The notes below the pieces were generated by a model. That model had not been told where the DNA came from, did not search any database, and saw only the letters and a list, made by a program, of their open reading frames with translations. A stretch of 64,000 bases of DNA from Bacteroidales bacterium (GTDB lineage Bacteria > Bacteroidota > Bacteroidia > Bacteroidales > Marinilabiliaceae): positions 85,024 to 149,023 of the forward strand of contig SUWW01000012.1 in the NCBI GenBank assembly GCA_015061285.1. Direction: 5' to 3'. This document shows, piece after piece, positions 43,671-53,760 of this stretch; positions within the stretch are counted from its first letter, which is position 1; each line of letters opens with the position of its first letter. The position numbers and the translations under genes are program-made.

Positions 43671-46610
43671 CTAAAATTTGAAGTCGATGCCCAAGGTATA
43701 CAATCCGCCGATTTTATCCATATATATATATTCTCGACTATCGTTATTGAAGAGGTTTTGCGCATTGACGAAGAATGCCATGCCCTCGATAGGTGAATAG
43801 CTAACTTTCATATTCATGGTAAATTTTGCCTTTATCTCGTTTTGAACCAACTCTTTGTAGCTTGGGTCGAAGCGCGAGAAGTAGTCTATGATACTTGAAT
43901 ATGAAGTGTTTATCGTATGCTTGCCTATGTAGTTGCCATAAGCAGCGACGGTGATTTGCGAAGTAGGCTTATACACCAACCCCACCATGCCGTAGATTGT
44001 AGGTGTAGCTTTGTGTTTGTGGTCGTTCTCGAGTTCGCGCGACTGAGCCGTACTACTGCCTATGTGTAATGTGTTTTTGTCCAGACGTGTATTGTATTTC
44101 AGTGCGTAGTATGATGCCAATGGGTTTTGCATTGTGTAGGTTTTACCATTGAACGATACATCGGCCGATTGCTGTATGTATCCGGTGGCTTCGGTTATTT
44201 GTCCTGCATTAAGCGCTGTGGTATAGGCATCTAATAGTGCATTTCTAAAAGCTGCTTGATCTTCGCTTGACCAATTGTTCCAACCCGATTGCGAAATAAA
44301 ATTATCGATGTTGGCTTCTTGTATGGCGTTCACGCTGTATATGCTACCCGTCTGCTTGTCTATCATATTTAGGATGAACTCTTGAAAACAATCGATGGTC
44401 TGCAAATATGATTCGCGGGCTTGAGTGGTGAGTTCAAGTGTCTGGCAGTAGGTGAAGTAGTTGTCTATAATGGTCTTTTGTACGTTTGCATTCACTTTGA
44501 AGATGAGCTTAGGCGAAATAATCCAGTCGAGGTTCATGCTTATGCCCATCTGACGAACGTCGTAAGGCAAGTTTTTGTATTGCAATGTGCTTGTGCTCGA
44601 AAGGTAGCTCGAGAATCGTGCTATGCCTGAGTCGACATATTTTTGAATTGTAGCGTCGTCGATGTTGTCGCCAAGACGGGCCATGCCTGCAGAAATGCCT
44701 CTTATCATGCCTTGCACTGTGCCTGTGTTGATGCTGTAGGTGGTGTTGGCACTCATAAGAGCTCCATAGTCTTTGCTTACGGAATAGTATGCTTCTGCAT
44801 CGAGAAGTATGTTGTCTTTTGGACGCCAGCGGTATCCAATTTCAAAGTTGTCTATGTGGCGAAGGTCGGCAGCGTCGTCACCTTTCACTTTTATGTATTG
44901 CGGATCAGCCAGACCTGTGCGTGCCCAAGTGAAATCGGTGCAAGTGTTGGTAAGGTTTGGTGAACTAAAAGCTCGTCCGTATACCAAGCGAATGAAGTTT
45001 CGCTCGTTTATCAACCACGATGCTTCGCCTTGATACGACACATTCCACTTGTCGGGTTTGTCGGTCTTGTCGCCACGAACTGCTGCTACAAGACGCACTC
45101 CATTGTCGAATTTGTAATCTAAGCGCAGACTTGGAGATACAATCGATAGACATGCTTCATCGTTGAAGAAGCCGCTTAGTTGCATAATAGTGTCGCCATA
45201 GTTATAGCTCTTCTTGCGGTCGCTATATTTAACATGCATGGAGCCTATAGCAGGAACGATGCTGAGGTTGCCTAAGTTGAAACTATATTCCGCCTGACCG
45301 AATATGTGCTTTGCATCGGCTTGGTAACCAGCTGTGCCCATTGAGTAGTCTATTGGACCGCCCATGTAGTTGGCGAGCAGGTGTAGACCTTTTATCTGAG
45401 CATCAATATTTACATAGCCCGACTTCGACTCTTGTCCGTTTGCCGATACGTAGTCTTGTTGTAGTGTCGATGAATATTCGTAAGCTTGCTGATAGCCAGC
45501 CGAAAGGTTCACGGCAATGTCGCTTGCTGGTGTGAAATGCATATATCCGTTGAAACCAATATTCTGGCGTGCCAATTCGGTGGCTCTATACATCGACTCG
45601 AAAGGCGTCTCCACTTCGGTGAGGCTGTAATAACGACCGTTGTTGTCGAAGAATTGTAGATAGTTGTTTATGTCGTCGATGCGTACGTCGCCGCCTTTGA
45701 ATGCTGGTGTTATATATCCATTCTCTACCAATTCTTGCACTGGTATGCTCGACATGTAGCCTGTAGAATTGTCGGCTGCTTGTAGTTTGCTCCAATCGTT
45801 TATTTTGAACAATCCTACCGATGGTGCAAGTGTTATTTTGTTTGTCGGTCGGTTGCGGTGTTGCGCATTGGCAGTGAGCCCAACGCTGAATTTTTCGCTA
45901 AAAGCATGGCGCAATCCGAGGTCGGTTACCACAGTTCCTAAGTTGCCGAACTGTACCGAACCCGACACGGTGCTCGAATTGGTGTTGGCTTTTTCGGTGA
46001 TAATATTTATTACTCCCGAAACAGCATTCATGCCGTAGAGTGCAGCACATGCGCCTCTCACTACCTCAATGCGTTCTATGTCTTCTACGGAAATTGGCAA
46101 GTCGTAAAAGCCTGCTACTGAATATATATAGTTATTTACTATGCGCCCATCAATCATCACAAGCGTGCTCATGTTTTCGGTGTATTGCAACATGTTGTTG
46201 TCGGTGATGTTGTTGAGGCCGCGTATATGTATGTCGTAGATGCCATTGGTCTTTTGCGATACTATCATGCCTGGTATGAGTCGGAAAGCATCTTCGATTG
46301 TTGTTACGCCATACGTACGCATCTCCTCTTTGGTGATGACGGTTGTTGCTAATGGCGATGTGAATGAACTCTCTTCGTTTTTCGATGCCGAGGATACGTT
46401 TTTGTTCATGATGAGCGCAAAAAGCTCGTCAACGCTCGACACACCGAGCACTTCAACGGCGGCCATAAGGTCTTCAAGTTGCATTTCCGAGAGTTGTTCT
46501 ACTGTCATCGACAGAACTTGGTCTTTGGTGTATTTATTACCATTGTTTTGACCATACGAAGCAATGCTAATCATAAGTAGCAATGCCGTGAATGTAGCAA
46601 GTGTTTTCAT
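43671..46610 (-). CDS. TonB-dependent outer-membrane receptor
   Basis: 979 residues from ATG 46610 (signal MKTLATFTALLLMISIASYGQ). After the signal comes a helical 60-residue segment (LSMTVEQLSEMQLEDLMAAVEVLGVSSVDELFALIMNKNVSSASK), then plug with TSPLATTVITKEEMRTYGVTTIEDAFRLIPGMIV and RIEVVRGACAALYGMNAVSGVINII, and a barrel ending YTLGIDFKF. The SASK-plus-plug start is shared with receptors of the colicin/vitamin or siderophore type rather than with SusC. No SusD, lipoprotein or enzyme accompanies it; ligand unknown. It is the intact member of a tandem pair. Confidence 0.92.
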   Translation of the reverse strand: MKTLATFTALLLMISIASYGQNNGNKYTKDQVLSMTVEQLSEMQLEDLMAAVEVLGVSSVDELFALIMNKNVSSASKNEESSFTSPLATTVITKEEMRTYGVTTIEDAFRLIPGMIVSQKTNGIYDIHIRGLNNITDNNMLQYTENMSTLVMIDGRIVNNYIYSVAGFYDLPISVEDIERIEVVRGACAALYGMNAVSGVINIITEKANTNSSTVSGSVQFGNLGTVVTDLGLRHAFSEKFSVGLTANAQHRNRPTNKITLAPSVGLFKINDWSKLQAADNSTGYMSSIPVQELVENGYITPAFKGGDVRIDDINNYLQFFDNNGRYYSLTEVETPFESMYRATELARQNIGFNGYMHFTPASDIAVNLSAGYQQAYEYSSTLQQDYVSANGQESKSGYVNIDAQIKGLHLLANYMGGPIDYSMGTAGYQADAKHIFGQAEYSFNLGNLSIVPAIGSMHVKYSDRKKSYNYGDTIMQLSGFFNDEACLSIVSPSLRLDYKFDNGVRLVAAVRGDKTDKPDKWNVSYQGEASWLINERNFIRLVYGRAFSSPNLTNTCTDFTWARTGLADPQYIKVKGDDAADLRHIDNFEIGYRWRPKDNILLDAEAYYSVSKDYGALMSANTTYSINTGTVQGMIRGISAGMARLGDNIDDATIQKYVDSGIARFSSYLSSTSTLQYKNLPYDVRQMGISMNLDWIISPKLIFKVNANVQKTIIDNYFTYCQTLELTTQARESYLQTIDCFQEFILNMIDKQTGSIYSVNAIQEANIDNFISQSGWNNWSSEDQAAFRNALLDAYTTALNAGQITEATGYIQQSADVSFNGKTYTMQNPLASYYALKYNTRLDKNTLHIGSSTAQSRELENDHKHKATPTIYGMVGLVYKPTSQITVAAYGNYIGKHTINTSYSSIIDYFSRFDPSYKELVQNEIKAKFTMNMKVSYSPIEGMAFFVNAQNLFNNDSREYIYMDKIGGLYTLGIDFKF

Positions 46611-46927
46611 CGGCAATTTGATAATTTGTGGTTTTAGATTCAAATGTTTTCTATCATGCCCCATTGTGTGTTTTGGGGTATGATTTTCTGCGTTTTTATC
46701 TATTTGTTGTGTTTTTTGTTAAGCTCATGTTTTCAAATTTAGGTTTTACTTCAACCAAGTGTTCTGTTTTTGCCCTTTGAGGCTGGTATTATTTGTAATA
46801 ATTAACTATCGTAAATATCTATTATGACATCCTGCGAGCAGCATACATATATAAAAAAAGGCTACGACTCGCGTCGTAACCCTTATATAATATTCTATAA
46901 ATCAAGATTCTAAAATCTTTTCTACGC
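46611..46927. other. Intergenic region with the metG terminator
   Basis: About 320 bases. Terminator of metG at 46853-46881: GGCTACGAC (46860-46868) with GTCGTAACC (46873-46881), one G-U pair, then a T run on the minus strand. A minus-strand TAAATTTG at 46741-46734 is a possible -7 box for the receptor, leaving a leader of about 120 nt. Nothing else recognised. Confidence 0.6.
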
Positions 46928-48970
46928 CTAAAGCACTTTAGAGCCTGGGCGCACTGGAGCCGATGGTGCCGAAACGACCAGGTTGCCATCGAGATCTTCG
47001 CACGAAAGAATCATGCCTTGGCTTTCGATGCCTTTGAGTTTGCGTGGTGCAAGGTTGGCTATGAAGCAAACCTGTTTGCCTACCAAATCCTCAGGTTTGT
47101 AGTATTTGGCTATGCCCGAAACTATAGTGCGTCCGCCGAGACCATCGTCTATCTTGAATACGAGAAGTTTGTCGGCTTTTGGCACTTTCTGGCAGTCGAG
47201 TACAGTACCTACACGGATGTCGAGCTTTTCGAATGTCTCAAACTCGATGTTCTCTTTCACTGGGTCGGCCTTGAGGTTTGCCTTGGCGTTCTCTTCTTCA
47301 ATGCGTTTTAGCTTCTCTATCTGTGCATCGATAGGCGCATCGTCAATCTTTTCGAAGAGTAGCACTGCTTCGCCAAGTGTATGACCAACAGAGAGTAAGT
47401 CTACTTTGCCCAAATCGGACCATTGAATATTGCTAACATTCAAGATTTTGCGAAGCTTTTCGCATGCGAATGGTAGGAATGGTTCGAACACAACGGATAG
47501 ATTCGCAGCTATCTGTAGACTTAAGTTCAAGATAGTTGCTACGCGATTCATATCGGTCTTGGCAAGTTTCCAAGGTTCGGTGTCGGCAAGATATTTATTG
47601 CCAAGTCGAGCGAGTGTCATAGCCTCTTTCTGAGCGTCGCGGAAGCGGAAGTTGTCGAGCAATTCCTCTACGCGAGCTCTTATGGTAGACACTTCGGCAA
47701 TGGTCTCTTTTTCAGCATCGGTGAGTTCGCCACAAGCAGGAACTTTGCCCTCGAAATACTTATGAGTAAGCACCACAGCGCGATTGACGAAGTTGCCGAA
47801 TATTGCTACAAGTTCGTTGTTGTTGCGTGCTTGGAAATCTTTCCACGTGAAGTCGTTGTCTTTCGTCTCGGGAGCGTTGGCAGTAAGCACATAGCGGAGC
47901 ACGTCTTGCTTGCCAGGGAAATCTTCGAGGTATTCGTTGAGCCAGATGGCGTAGTTTTTCGAAGTAGATATTTTGTTGCCTTCGAGGTTGAGGAACTCGT
48001 TTGCTGGCACATTGTCGGGGAGGTTGAAACCGCCGTGAGCCTTCAGCATAGCTGGGAAAACGATGCAGTGGAAGACAATATTATCCTTACCAATGAAATG
48101 TAGTAGACGGCTTTCGGGGTCGCACCACCATTTTTGCCAATCGTTAGGCAACTTCTCTATAGTATTGCTTATGTATCCAATAGGAGCATCGAACCATACG
48201 TATAGCACTTTGCCTTCGGCGCCTTCGGCTGGAACAGGAATGCCCCAATCGAGGTCGCGAGTTACGGCGCGAGGTTTCAAGCCTGTGTCGAGCCAACTCT
48301 TGCACTGTCCATATACATTAGGACGCCACTCTTTGTGCTCTTTCAAAATCCAATCTTCGAGCCACGATTGATATTGGTCGAGTGGCAGATACCAGTGGGT
48401 AGTTTTGCGCTTAACAAGTTTGTTGCCTGTAAGTGCGTTGTATGGATTTATAAGTTCGTCGGGCGAAAGTGTAGCGCCACATTTCTCACATTGGTCGCCA
48501 TAGGCTTCAGGTGCATGGCAACGTGGGCATTCGCCGCGGATATTACGGTCGGTAAGGAATTGTGCAGCCTGCTCGTCGTAGTATTGTTCGCTCTCGAGCT
48601 TCACAAACTTGCCGTCTTCGTTGAGCTTGCGGAAGAAATCGGAAGCAACTTTGCTGTGTGTCTCAGATGTGGTGCGCGAATAGACATCAAACGAGATGCC
48701 GAATTCCTCGAACGATTTCTTGATAAGATTGTGGTAGCGGTCTACCACATCTTGAACGGTGCAACCCTCAGCGCGGGCGCGGATAGTTACGGGCACACCA
48801 TGTTCGTCGGAACCACCAACGAAAAACACCTCTTCGCCTTTCAAACGCAAATAGCGCACATAAATATCAGCTGGTACATACACGCCAGCAAGGTGGCCTA
48901 TGTGTACTGGACCGTTTGCGTAGGGCAATGCCGAGGTAACCAAAGTTCTCTTGTATTTCTTCTGTTCCAT
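46928..48970 (-). CDS. metG: Methionyl-tRNA synthetase
   Basis: 680 residues. Class I synthetase with HIGH at 23-26, a zinc knuckle CPRCHAP...CEKCG (about 149-166), the KMSKS-equivalent KISTSK, an anticodon-binding domain and a C-terminal EMAP-II-like tRNA-binding domain ([29 protein letters not shown]). Full length for the two-domain bacterial form. Single gene. Confidence 0.98.
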   Translation of the reverse strand: MEQKKYKRTLVTSALPYANGPVHIGHLAGVYVPADIYVRYLRLKGEEVFFVGGSDEHGVPVTIRARAEGCTVQDVVDRYHNLIKKSFEEFGISFDVYSRTTSETHSKVASDFFRKLNEDGKFVKLESEQYYDEQAAQFLTDRNIRGECPRCHAPEAYGDQCEKCGATLSPDELINPYNALTGNKLVKRKTTHWYLPLDQYQSWLEDWILKEHKEWRPNVYGQCKSWLDTGLKPRAVTRDLDWGIPVPAEGAEGKVLYVWFDAPIGYISNTIEKLPNDWQKWWCDPESRLLHFIGKDNIVFHCIVFPAMLKAHGGFNLPDNVPANEFLNLEGNKISTSKNYAIWLNEYLEDFPGKQDVLRYVLTANAPETKDNDFTWKDFQARNNNELVAIFGNFVNRAVVLTHKYFEGKVPACGELTDAEKETIAEVSTIRARVEELLDNFRFRDAQKEAMTLARLGNKYLADTEPWKLAKTDMNRVATILNLSLQIAANLSVVFEPFLPFACEKLRKILNVSNIQWSDLGKVDLLSVGHTLGEAVLLFEKIDDAPIDAQIEKLKRIEEENAKANLKADPVKENIEFETFEKLDIRVGTVLDCQKVPKADKLLVFKIDDGLGGRTIVSGIAKYYKPEDLVGKQVCFIANLAPRKLKGIESQGMILSCEDLDGNLVVSAPSAPVRPGSKVL

Positions 48971-48998
48971 TTATGCTTGTTTTTCTTATTTGAGCCTG

Positions 48999-49006
48999 CA
49001 AAGATA
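48999..49006 (-). promoter_or_regulatory. Candidate -7 box of metG
   Basis: Minus-strand TATCTTTG at 49006-48999, matching TAnnTTTG, 28 nt before the metG ATG. No clear TTTG at -33. Confidence 0.5.
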
Positions 49007-49076
49007 ATTTATATGTATTTAGAGTTGTGAGTTAAGAAGTTATAAGTAGCAACATTAGTTATCATCTTTGGCGGCA

Positions 49077-49359
49077 GGGGTTTACACCCCAGCCTAAGAT
49101 GTGTCGCCACTTCGTGGCTATGCATAACACCGAAGGTGTGAAATATCTTATTTTGATGGAGGGGATTTGAAATCCCCGACTCACGAGATGCGGATTTCAA
49201 ATCCGCATCATCCTGCTTCGTGTTTTTTCCCGGACGCACGCGGTGCGTCCCTACACGTGGTTGATGGGTTTCGTGCGTTTATGGTGTAGGGCTGCCATAA
49301 TATGACAGCCGTACATTGAAAATTCTCTGCGTTCTTATTCGCAGGCGCAGAGGCCTGCG
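49077..49359. repeat. Hairpin mosaic, copy A (between metG and the LRR gene)
   Basis: A chain of short inverted repeats in noncoding DNA: GGGGT/ACCCC 49077-49090; a block 49101-49150 ending GAAGGTGTGAAATATCTTA; GGGGATT/AATCCCC 49161-49177; 11-bp arms around one base 49187-49209; GGACGCAC/GTGCGTCC 49232-49250; GGCTG/CAGCC 49290-49310; CGCAGGC/GCCTGCG 49340-49359. Several units recur in the same order at 54014-54404. Chance frames across it are not genes. Confidence 0.75.
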
Positions 49360-49373
49360 CACCTGTAAACAAC

Positions 49374-49406
49374 AAAACAGGCTGCCCGAGCATCTCGAAC
49401 AGCCTG
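49374..49406 (-). terminator. Terminator after the LRR gene
   Basis: 13-bp stem with two G-U pairs: CAGGCTGCCCGAG (49378-49390) and CTCGAACAGCCTG (49394-49406); TTTTGTTGTTT follows on the minus strand. Confidence 0.8.
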
Positions 49407-49433
49407 AAAATTTTTTACACGTTATGTAAACGC

Positions 49434-52400
49434 TTATTTCACAAGCGCCTTATCGGTTTCGCCATTGCTGTAGACCACAACATATAGGCCATTCTGCAGG
49501 TTCTCGAGCGACTTACCTACGTATGTTCCAGATGGCGAGTAAACGGCGATGATTTCGGCAGTTTGTTCTGCTGCTATTTCATTCATGGGCGTGACTATTG
49601 CGAAGCTAACAAATAGATTCGAATGTTCTGTTACACCGCTTATGCTGTACGTGCCATCTTCGTTTTTCCATGCATTTACAGAAGCTGCTTTTTTGCCATT
49701 TTCGGAGTAAACTCTTTCGCCATCTACGTATATGCCGTGCACTCTGTAGCCTTTGTTTGGTGTTATAGATAGTGTAATAGTACCATTCTCAAAGCTTAGC
49801 ACTTCCACTTTACCGAGCGATTCATCATAGTTGATATTTACGGGCTCTATTGTAGGCTCTTCTTCTTCCATTTCTACATAGTTGTTATTATTTCCCCATG
49901 CAGCCTTATATGCCCATGTGGTTCCCTGGGGAATATATATAGTAGTGGTATATGGGAATGTAAAAGAACAATTTATAGTAGGAGTAGCATTATAAGAATA
50001 GACGCTAGTCAAGCTGCTGCATCCATAGAATGCCTCATGGCCAATCTCGGTAACACCCGAAGGGATTTCGATGCTCGTTAATCCGCTGCAACCAGAGAAT
50101 GCCTCATAGCCAATCTCGGTAACACTCGAAGGAATAACTGTATTTTGACATCCCACTATCAATGCATTGCTTTCTGTTTCTATTATAGCATTGCAATTAT
50201 TGCGGCTATCATATCTTGTGTTGTTCTTATCTACTTTTATGCTTGTCAAGTTGCTGCAACCATAGAATGCACCATAGCCAATCTCGGTAACACCCGAAGG
50301 AATTTCGATGCTTGTCAAGTTGCTGCAACCATAGAATGCATTTCTGCCAATACTGGTAACACTAGAAGGGATTTCGATGCTTGTCAAACTACTGCAACCA
50401 GAGAATGCATACTCGCCAATCTCGGTAACACCTGAAGGAATTTCGATGCTTGTCAAACTACTGCAACTAGAGAATGCCTCATAGCCAATCTTGGTAACAC
50501 TTGAAGGGATTTCGATGCTTGTCAAGCTACTGCAACGTGAGAATGCATTTCTGCCAATACTGGTAACACTCGAAGGAATTTCGATGCTTGTCAAGCCACT
50601 GCAACCATAGAATGCACCATAGCCAATCTTGGTAACACCCGAAGGAATTTCGATGCTTGTCAAGTTGCTGCAACCAGAGAATGCAAGCTCGCCAATCTCG
50701 GTAACACCCGAAGGAATAATTGTGTTTTGACATCCTGCTATTAATGTATTGCTTGCTGTTTCTATTATTGCATTGCAGTTATCGCGACTATCATATTTCG
50801 TGTTGTTTTTGTCTACTTTTATGCTCGTTAAGCCGCTGCATGTATAATAAAATCCCCCCATGCTAATTTCGGTAACGCTCGAAGGAATCTCTACACTCGT
50901 CAAACTGCTGCAGTTTTCGAATGTTGTAAGATCAACTTTTGTGACGCCTTCTGGTATTTTGATGCTTGTCAAGCTGCTGCAACCCTTGAATGCATTATCG
51001 CCAATCTCGGTAACCCCTGAAGGAATTTTGATGCTTGTCAAGCTACTGCAACCATAGAATGCACCATAGCCAATCTCGGTAACACTCGAAGGGATTTCGA
51101 TGCTTGTCAAACTACTGCAACCAGAGAATGCAACCTCGCCAATCTTTGTAACACTCGAAGGAATTTCGATGCTTGTCAAGCTACTGCAACCATAGAATGC
51201 ACCATAGCCAATCTCGGTAACACCCGAAGGAATTTCGATGCTTGTCAAGTTGCTGCAACCATAGAATGCATTTCTGACAATACTGGTAACACTTGATGGG
51301 ATTTCGATGCTTGTCAAACTACTGCAACCAGAGAATGCAACCTCGCCAATCTTTGTAACACTCGAAGGGATTTCGATGCTTGTCAAGCTACTGCAACCAT
51401 AGAATGCATTTCTGCCAATACTGGTAACACTTGAAGGGATTTCGATGCTTGTTAAGCCACTGCAGCCAGAGAATGCCTTATCGCCAATCTCGGTAACCCC
51501 CGCGGGAATAACAGTATTTTGGCATCCTGCTATTAATGTATTGCTTGCTGTTTCTATTATAGCATTACAATTGTTGCGACTATCATATCTTGTGTTGTTC
51601 TTATCTACTTTTATGCTTGTCAAACTGCTGCAGCCAGAGAATGCATAATCGCCAATAGCGGTAACACTCGAAGGGATTTCGATGCTTGTTAATCCGCTGC
51701 AGCCAGAGAATGCTGCAGAACCGATATAGGTAACACCCGAAGGGATTTCGATGCTTGTTAATCCGCTGCAGCCAGAGAATGCTGCAGAACCGATATAGGT
51801 AACACCCGAAGGAATTTCGATGCTTGTTAATCCGCTGCAGCCAGAGAATGCTTCATAACCGATAGAGGTAACGCCCGAAGGAATTTCGATGCTAGTCAAT
51901 CCGCTGCAACCAGAGAATGCTCCAACGCCAATACTGGTAACACTCTCGGGTATTTTTATGCTTTTTATGTTTATCAAGCTGTTAAGCCTAGAAAATGCAT
52001 TATCTCTAATATGCGTAACTCCTTCTTGTATTATGATAGTCGACAAATTACTACAACCAATGAATGCGTCATCTTCAATGGATAATCTATTATCTTCAGT
52101 TGGCGTAATACCTTCTGATATTATGATGCTCGTCAAACTGCTGCAACCTTCGAATGCCCGATCGCGAATCTCGGAAACACTCGAAGGAATTTCGATGCTT
52201 GTCAAACCACTGCAGCCGGAGAATGCTTCAATGCCGATATAGTAAAGATCCGAAGGAATTTCTATGCTTGTCAAGCCACTGCAGTCAGAGAAAGTTCTTT
52301 CGCCAATAGAGGTAACACTCGAAGGAATTCCGATGCTTGTTAAGCCGCTGCATCCATAGAATGCATAATAGTCAATAGAGGTAACACTCGAAGGAATTTC

Positions 52401-53324
52401 GATGCTTGTCAAGCTACTGCAACCATAGAATGCATACTCGCCAATCTCGGTAACACCCGAAGGAATAATTGTGTTTTGACATCCCACTATCAATGCATTG
52501 CTTTCTGTTTCTATTATAGCATTACAATTATTGCGGCTATCATATCTTGTGTTGTTCTTATCTACTTTTATGCTTGTCAAACTGCTGCAGCCAGAGAACG
52601 CATCGTTGAGAATCATGGTAACACTCGAAGGGATTTCGATGCTTGTTAAGCTGCTGCAATCTGAAAATGCCTCATAGCCAATCTCGGTAACACCCGAAGG
52701 GATTTCGATGCTTGTTAAGCCGCTGCAACCTTCGAATGCCCTACCGCCAATCTCGGTAACACTCGAAGGAATTTCGATGCTTGTTAAGCTGCTGCAATAA
52801 GAGAATGCTCCTTTGCCAATCTCGGTAACATCTTCAGGAATATTGATGCTCGTCAAGCTACTGCAACCAGAGAATGCATAATCGCCAATAGAGGTAACAC
52901 TCGAAGGGATTTCGATGCTTGTTAAGCTACTGCAACCTGAGAATGCACCATAGCCAATCTCGGTAACGCTCGAAGGGATTTCGATGCTTGTCAAGCTACT
53001 GCAACCTGAGAATGCATTTCTGCCAATACTGGTAACACTCGAAGAAATTTCAACACTTGTCAAGTTCCCAAAATCATAAAATATACCGTTAGCAATTTGG
53101 GTGACACCATCCTCTATAACTACCTTTTTGACAAATTCATATCCTAAACTTCCCCAAGTCCCAGTATAACAAGGATCATCTTCTCTAATGCTAATGGAAT
53201 CTTTTGTTATTGTAAGTGTGCTATCCTCGCTGAGTGTCCATCCATCACCGCTTAATACGATTTTAGCTTTTGCTTGCGAAGCAAATAGAAAGACACAGGC
53301 AACTAAAAGTATAATGTGTTTCAT
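49434..53324 (-). CDS. BspA-type leucine-rich-repeat surface protein with T9SS sorting domain
   Basis: 1296 residues from ATG 53324 (signal MKHIILLVACVFLFASQAKA). After an N-terminal beta domain of about 60 residues comes an array of about 38 LRR_5 (BspA/TpLRR) units of mostly 23 residues with consensus LTSIEIPSSVTEIGYGAFSGCSS. Four inserts of the type KVDKNNTRYDSRNNCNAII...GCQNT divide the array into blocks of about 7, 12, 10, 7 and 2 units. A bacterial-repeat/InlB-like beta domain follows (VEVLSFENGTITLSITPNKGYRVHGIYVDGERV), then a T9SS C-terminal domain ending NGLYVVVYSNGETDKALVK. Such proteins act as adhesins binding host or microbial partners (family knowledge). Units 17 and 18 differ by two bases in 69, so copy number may change by recombination. 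Confidence 0.93.
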   Translation of the reverse strand: MKHIILLVACVFLFASQAKAKIVLSGDGWTLSEDSTLTITKDSISIREDDPCYTGTWGSLGYEFVKKVVIEDGVTQIANGIFYDFGNLTSVEISSSVTSIGRNAFSGCSSLTSIEIPSSVTEIGYGAFSGCSSLTSIEIPSSVTSIGDYAFSGCSSLTSINIPEDVTEIGKGAFSYCSSLTSIEIPSSVTEIGGRAFEGCSGLTSIEIPSGVTEIGYEAFSDCSSLTSIEIPSSVTMILNDAFSGCSSLTSIKVDKNNTRYDSRNNCNAIIETESNALIVGCQNTIIPSGVTEIGEYAFYGCSSLTSIEIPSSVTSIDYYAFYGCSGLTSIGIPSSVTSIGERTFSDCSGLTSIEIPSDLYYIGIEAFSGCSGLTSIEIPSSVSEIRDRAFEGCSSLTSIIISEGITPTEDNRLSIEDDAFIGCSNLSTIIIQEGVTHIRDNAFSRLNSLINIKSIKIPESVTSIGVGAFSGCSGLTSIEIPSGVTSIGYEAFSGCSGLTSIEIPSGVTYIGSAAFSGCSGLTSIEIPSGVTYIGSAAFSGCSGLTSIEIPSSVTAIGDYAFSGCSSLTSIKVDKNNTRYDSRNNCNAIIETASNTLIAGCQNTVIPAGVTEIGDKAFSGCSGLTSIEIPSSVTSIGRNAFYGCSSLTSIEIPSSVTKIGEVAFSGCSSLTSIEIPSSVTSIVRNAFYGCSNLTSIEIPSGVTEIGYGAFYGCSSLTSIEIPSSVTKIGEVAFSGCSSLTSIEIPSSVTEIGYGAFYGCSSLTSIKIPSGVTEIGDNAFKGCSSLTSIKIPEGVTKVDLTTFENCSSLTSVEIPSSVTEISMGGFYYTCSGLTSIKVDKNNTKYDSRDNCNAIIETASNTLIAGCQNTIIPSGVTEIGELAFSGCSNLTSIEIPSGVTKIGYGAFYGCSGLTSIEIPSSVTSIGRNAFSRCSSLTSIEIPSSVTKIGYEAFSSCSSLTSIEIPSGVTEIGEYAFSGCSSLTSIEIPSSVTSIGRNAFYGCSNLTSIEIPSGVTEIGYGAFYGCSNLTSIKVDKNNTRYDSRNNCNAIIETESNALIVGCQNTVIPSSVTEIGYEAFSGCSGLTSIEIPSGVTEIGHEAFYGCSSLTSVYSYNATPTINCSFTFPYTTTIYIPQGTTWAYKAAWGNNNNYVEMEEEEPTIEPVNINYDESLGKVEVLSFENGTITLSITPNKGYRVHGIYVDGERVYSENGKKAASVNAWKNEDGTYSISGVTEHSNLFVSFAIVTPMNEIAAEQTAEIIAVYSPSGTYVGKSLENLQNGLYVVVYSNGETDKALVK
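50005..53070 (-). repeat. 69-bp tandem repeat array inside the LRR gene
   Basis: About 38 degenerate units, period 69 bp. The closest pair is 51718-51786 and 51787-51855, 67 of 69 bases identical. Four copies of an insert of about 100 bp starting near 50132, 50713, 51506 and 52464 break the array; copies at 50132 and 52464 are almost identical. It is coding, not a CRISPR array. Confidence 0.9.
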
Positions 53325-53355
53325 AAACATTTAGAACTAATAAGTTAATGGCAGT

Positions 53356-53643
53356 TTAGAGCTTATGCCATAAAGCAACTTCTGTTTCAAAACCAATAGT
53401 GTTTATCACTTTTTTCTTGTTTGGCTCTTGCACAATATTGAGGGCGTCCTTATTGTTTTCTAAGAATCTACCTATTTGCTGGTGCAATATTTTTACGGGA
53501 TTATCCTGCTCTCTGTAAGTCGCCATATCTGCAGCATATCCATTTGGACAAATTTCTTGATATGCTCTGATGAAATTCATAGCATCGAAATCGTCGTGCA
53601 TCGATGTTAGAATTTGCTGAGCCATTTGTAATGTTAAGTTCAT
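53356..53643 (-). CDS. Small conserved-looking hypothetical protein upstream of the LRR gene
   Basis: 95 residues, soluble, alpha-helical, no signal peptide: MNLTLQMAQQILTSMHDDFDAMNFIRAYQ, then NGYAADMATYREQD and a C-terminal FETEVALWHKL. The amino-acid mix looks like a real gene, and the start codon follows a plausible leader. It lies 31 bp upstream of the LRR gene on the same strand, so the two are probably co-transcribed. Family not recognised. Being cytoplasmic, it may act in regulation or as a chaperone, but nothing in the sequence shows this. Confidence 0.65.
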   Translation of the reverse strand: MNLTLQMAQQILTSMHDDFDAMNFIRAYQEICPNGYAADMATYREQDNPVKILHQQIGRFLENNKDALNIVQEPNKKKVINTIGFETEVALWHKL

Positions 53644-53760
53644 AAGCCAAGTGCGTTATTATTAGAAGTTTACAATTTTATACACTTGGTTGCAATAATG
53701 GGGGAAAGTGCAGTAACGAGTTTATTTACAGATATGTAACGAATTTCTTTACACATATTG

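Noticed and set aside
50145..52242. Several frames on the plus strand opposite the LRR gene
   Set aside because: They are antisense reflections of the repeat codons and encode low-complexity repeats without starts or family motifs.
50005..53070. Regular repeats that could look like a CRISPR or satellite array
   Set aside because: The period is 69 bp, a multiple of three, and the minus strand is one open frame of LRR_5 units; repeats are not separated by unique spacers.
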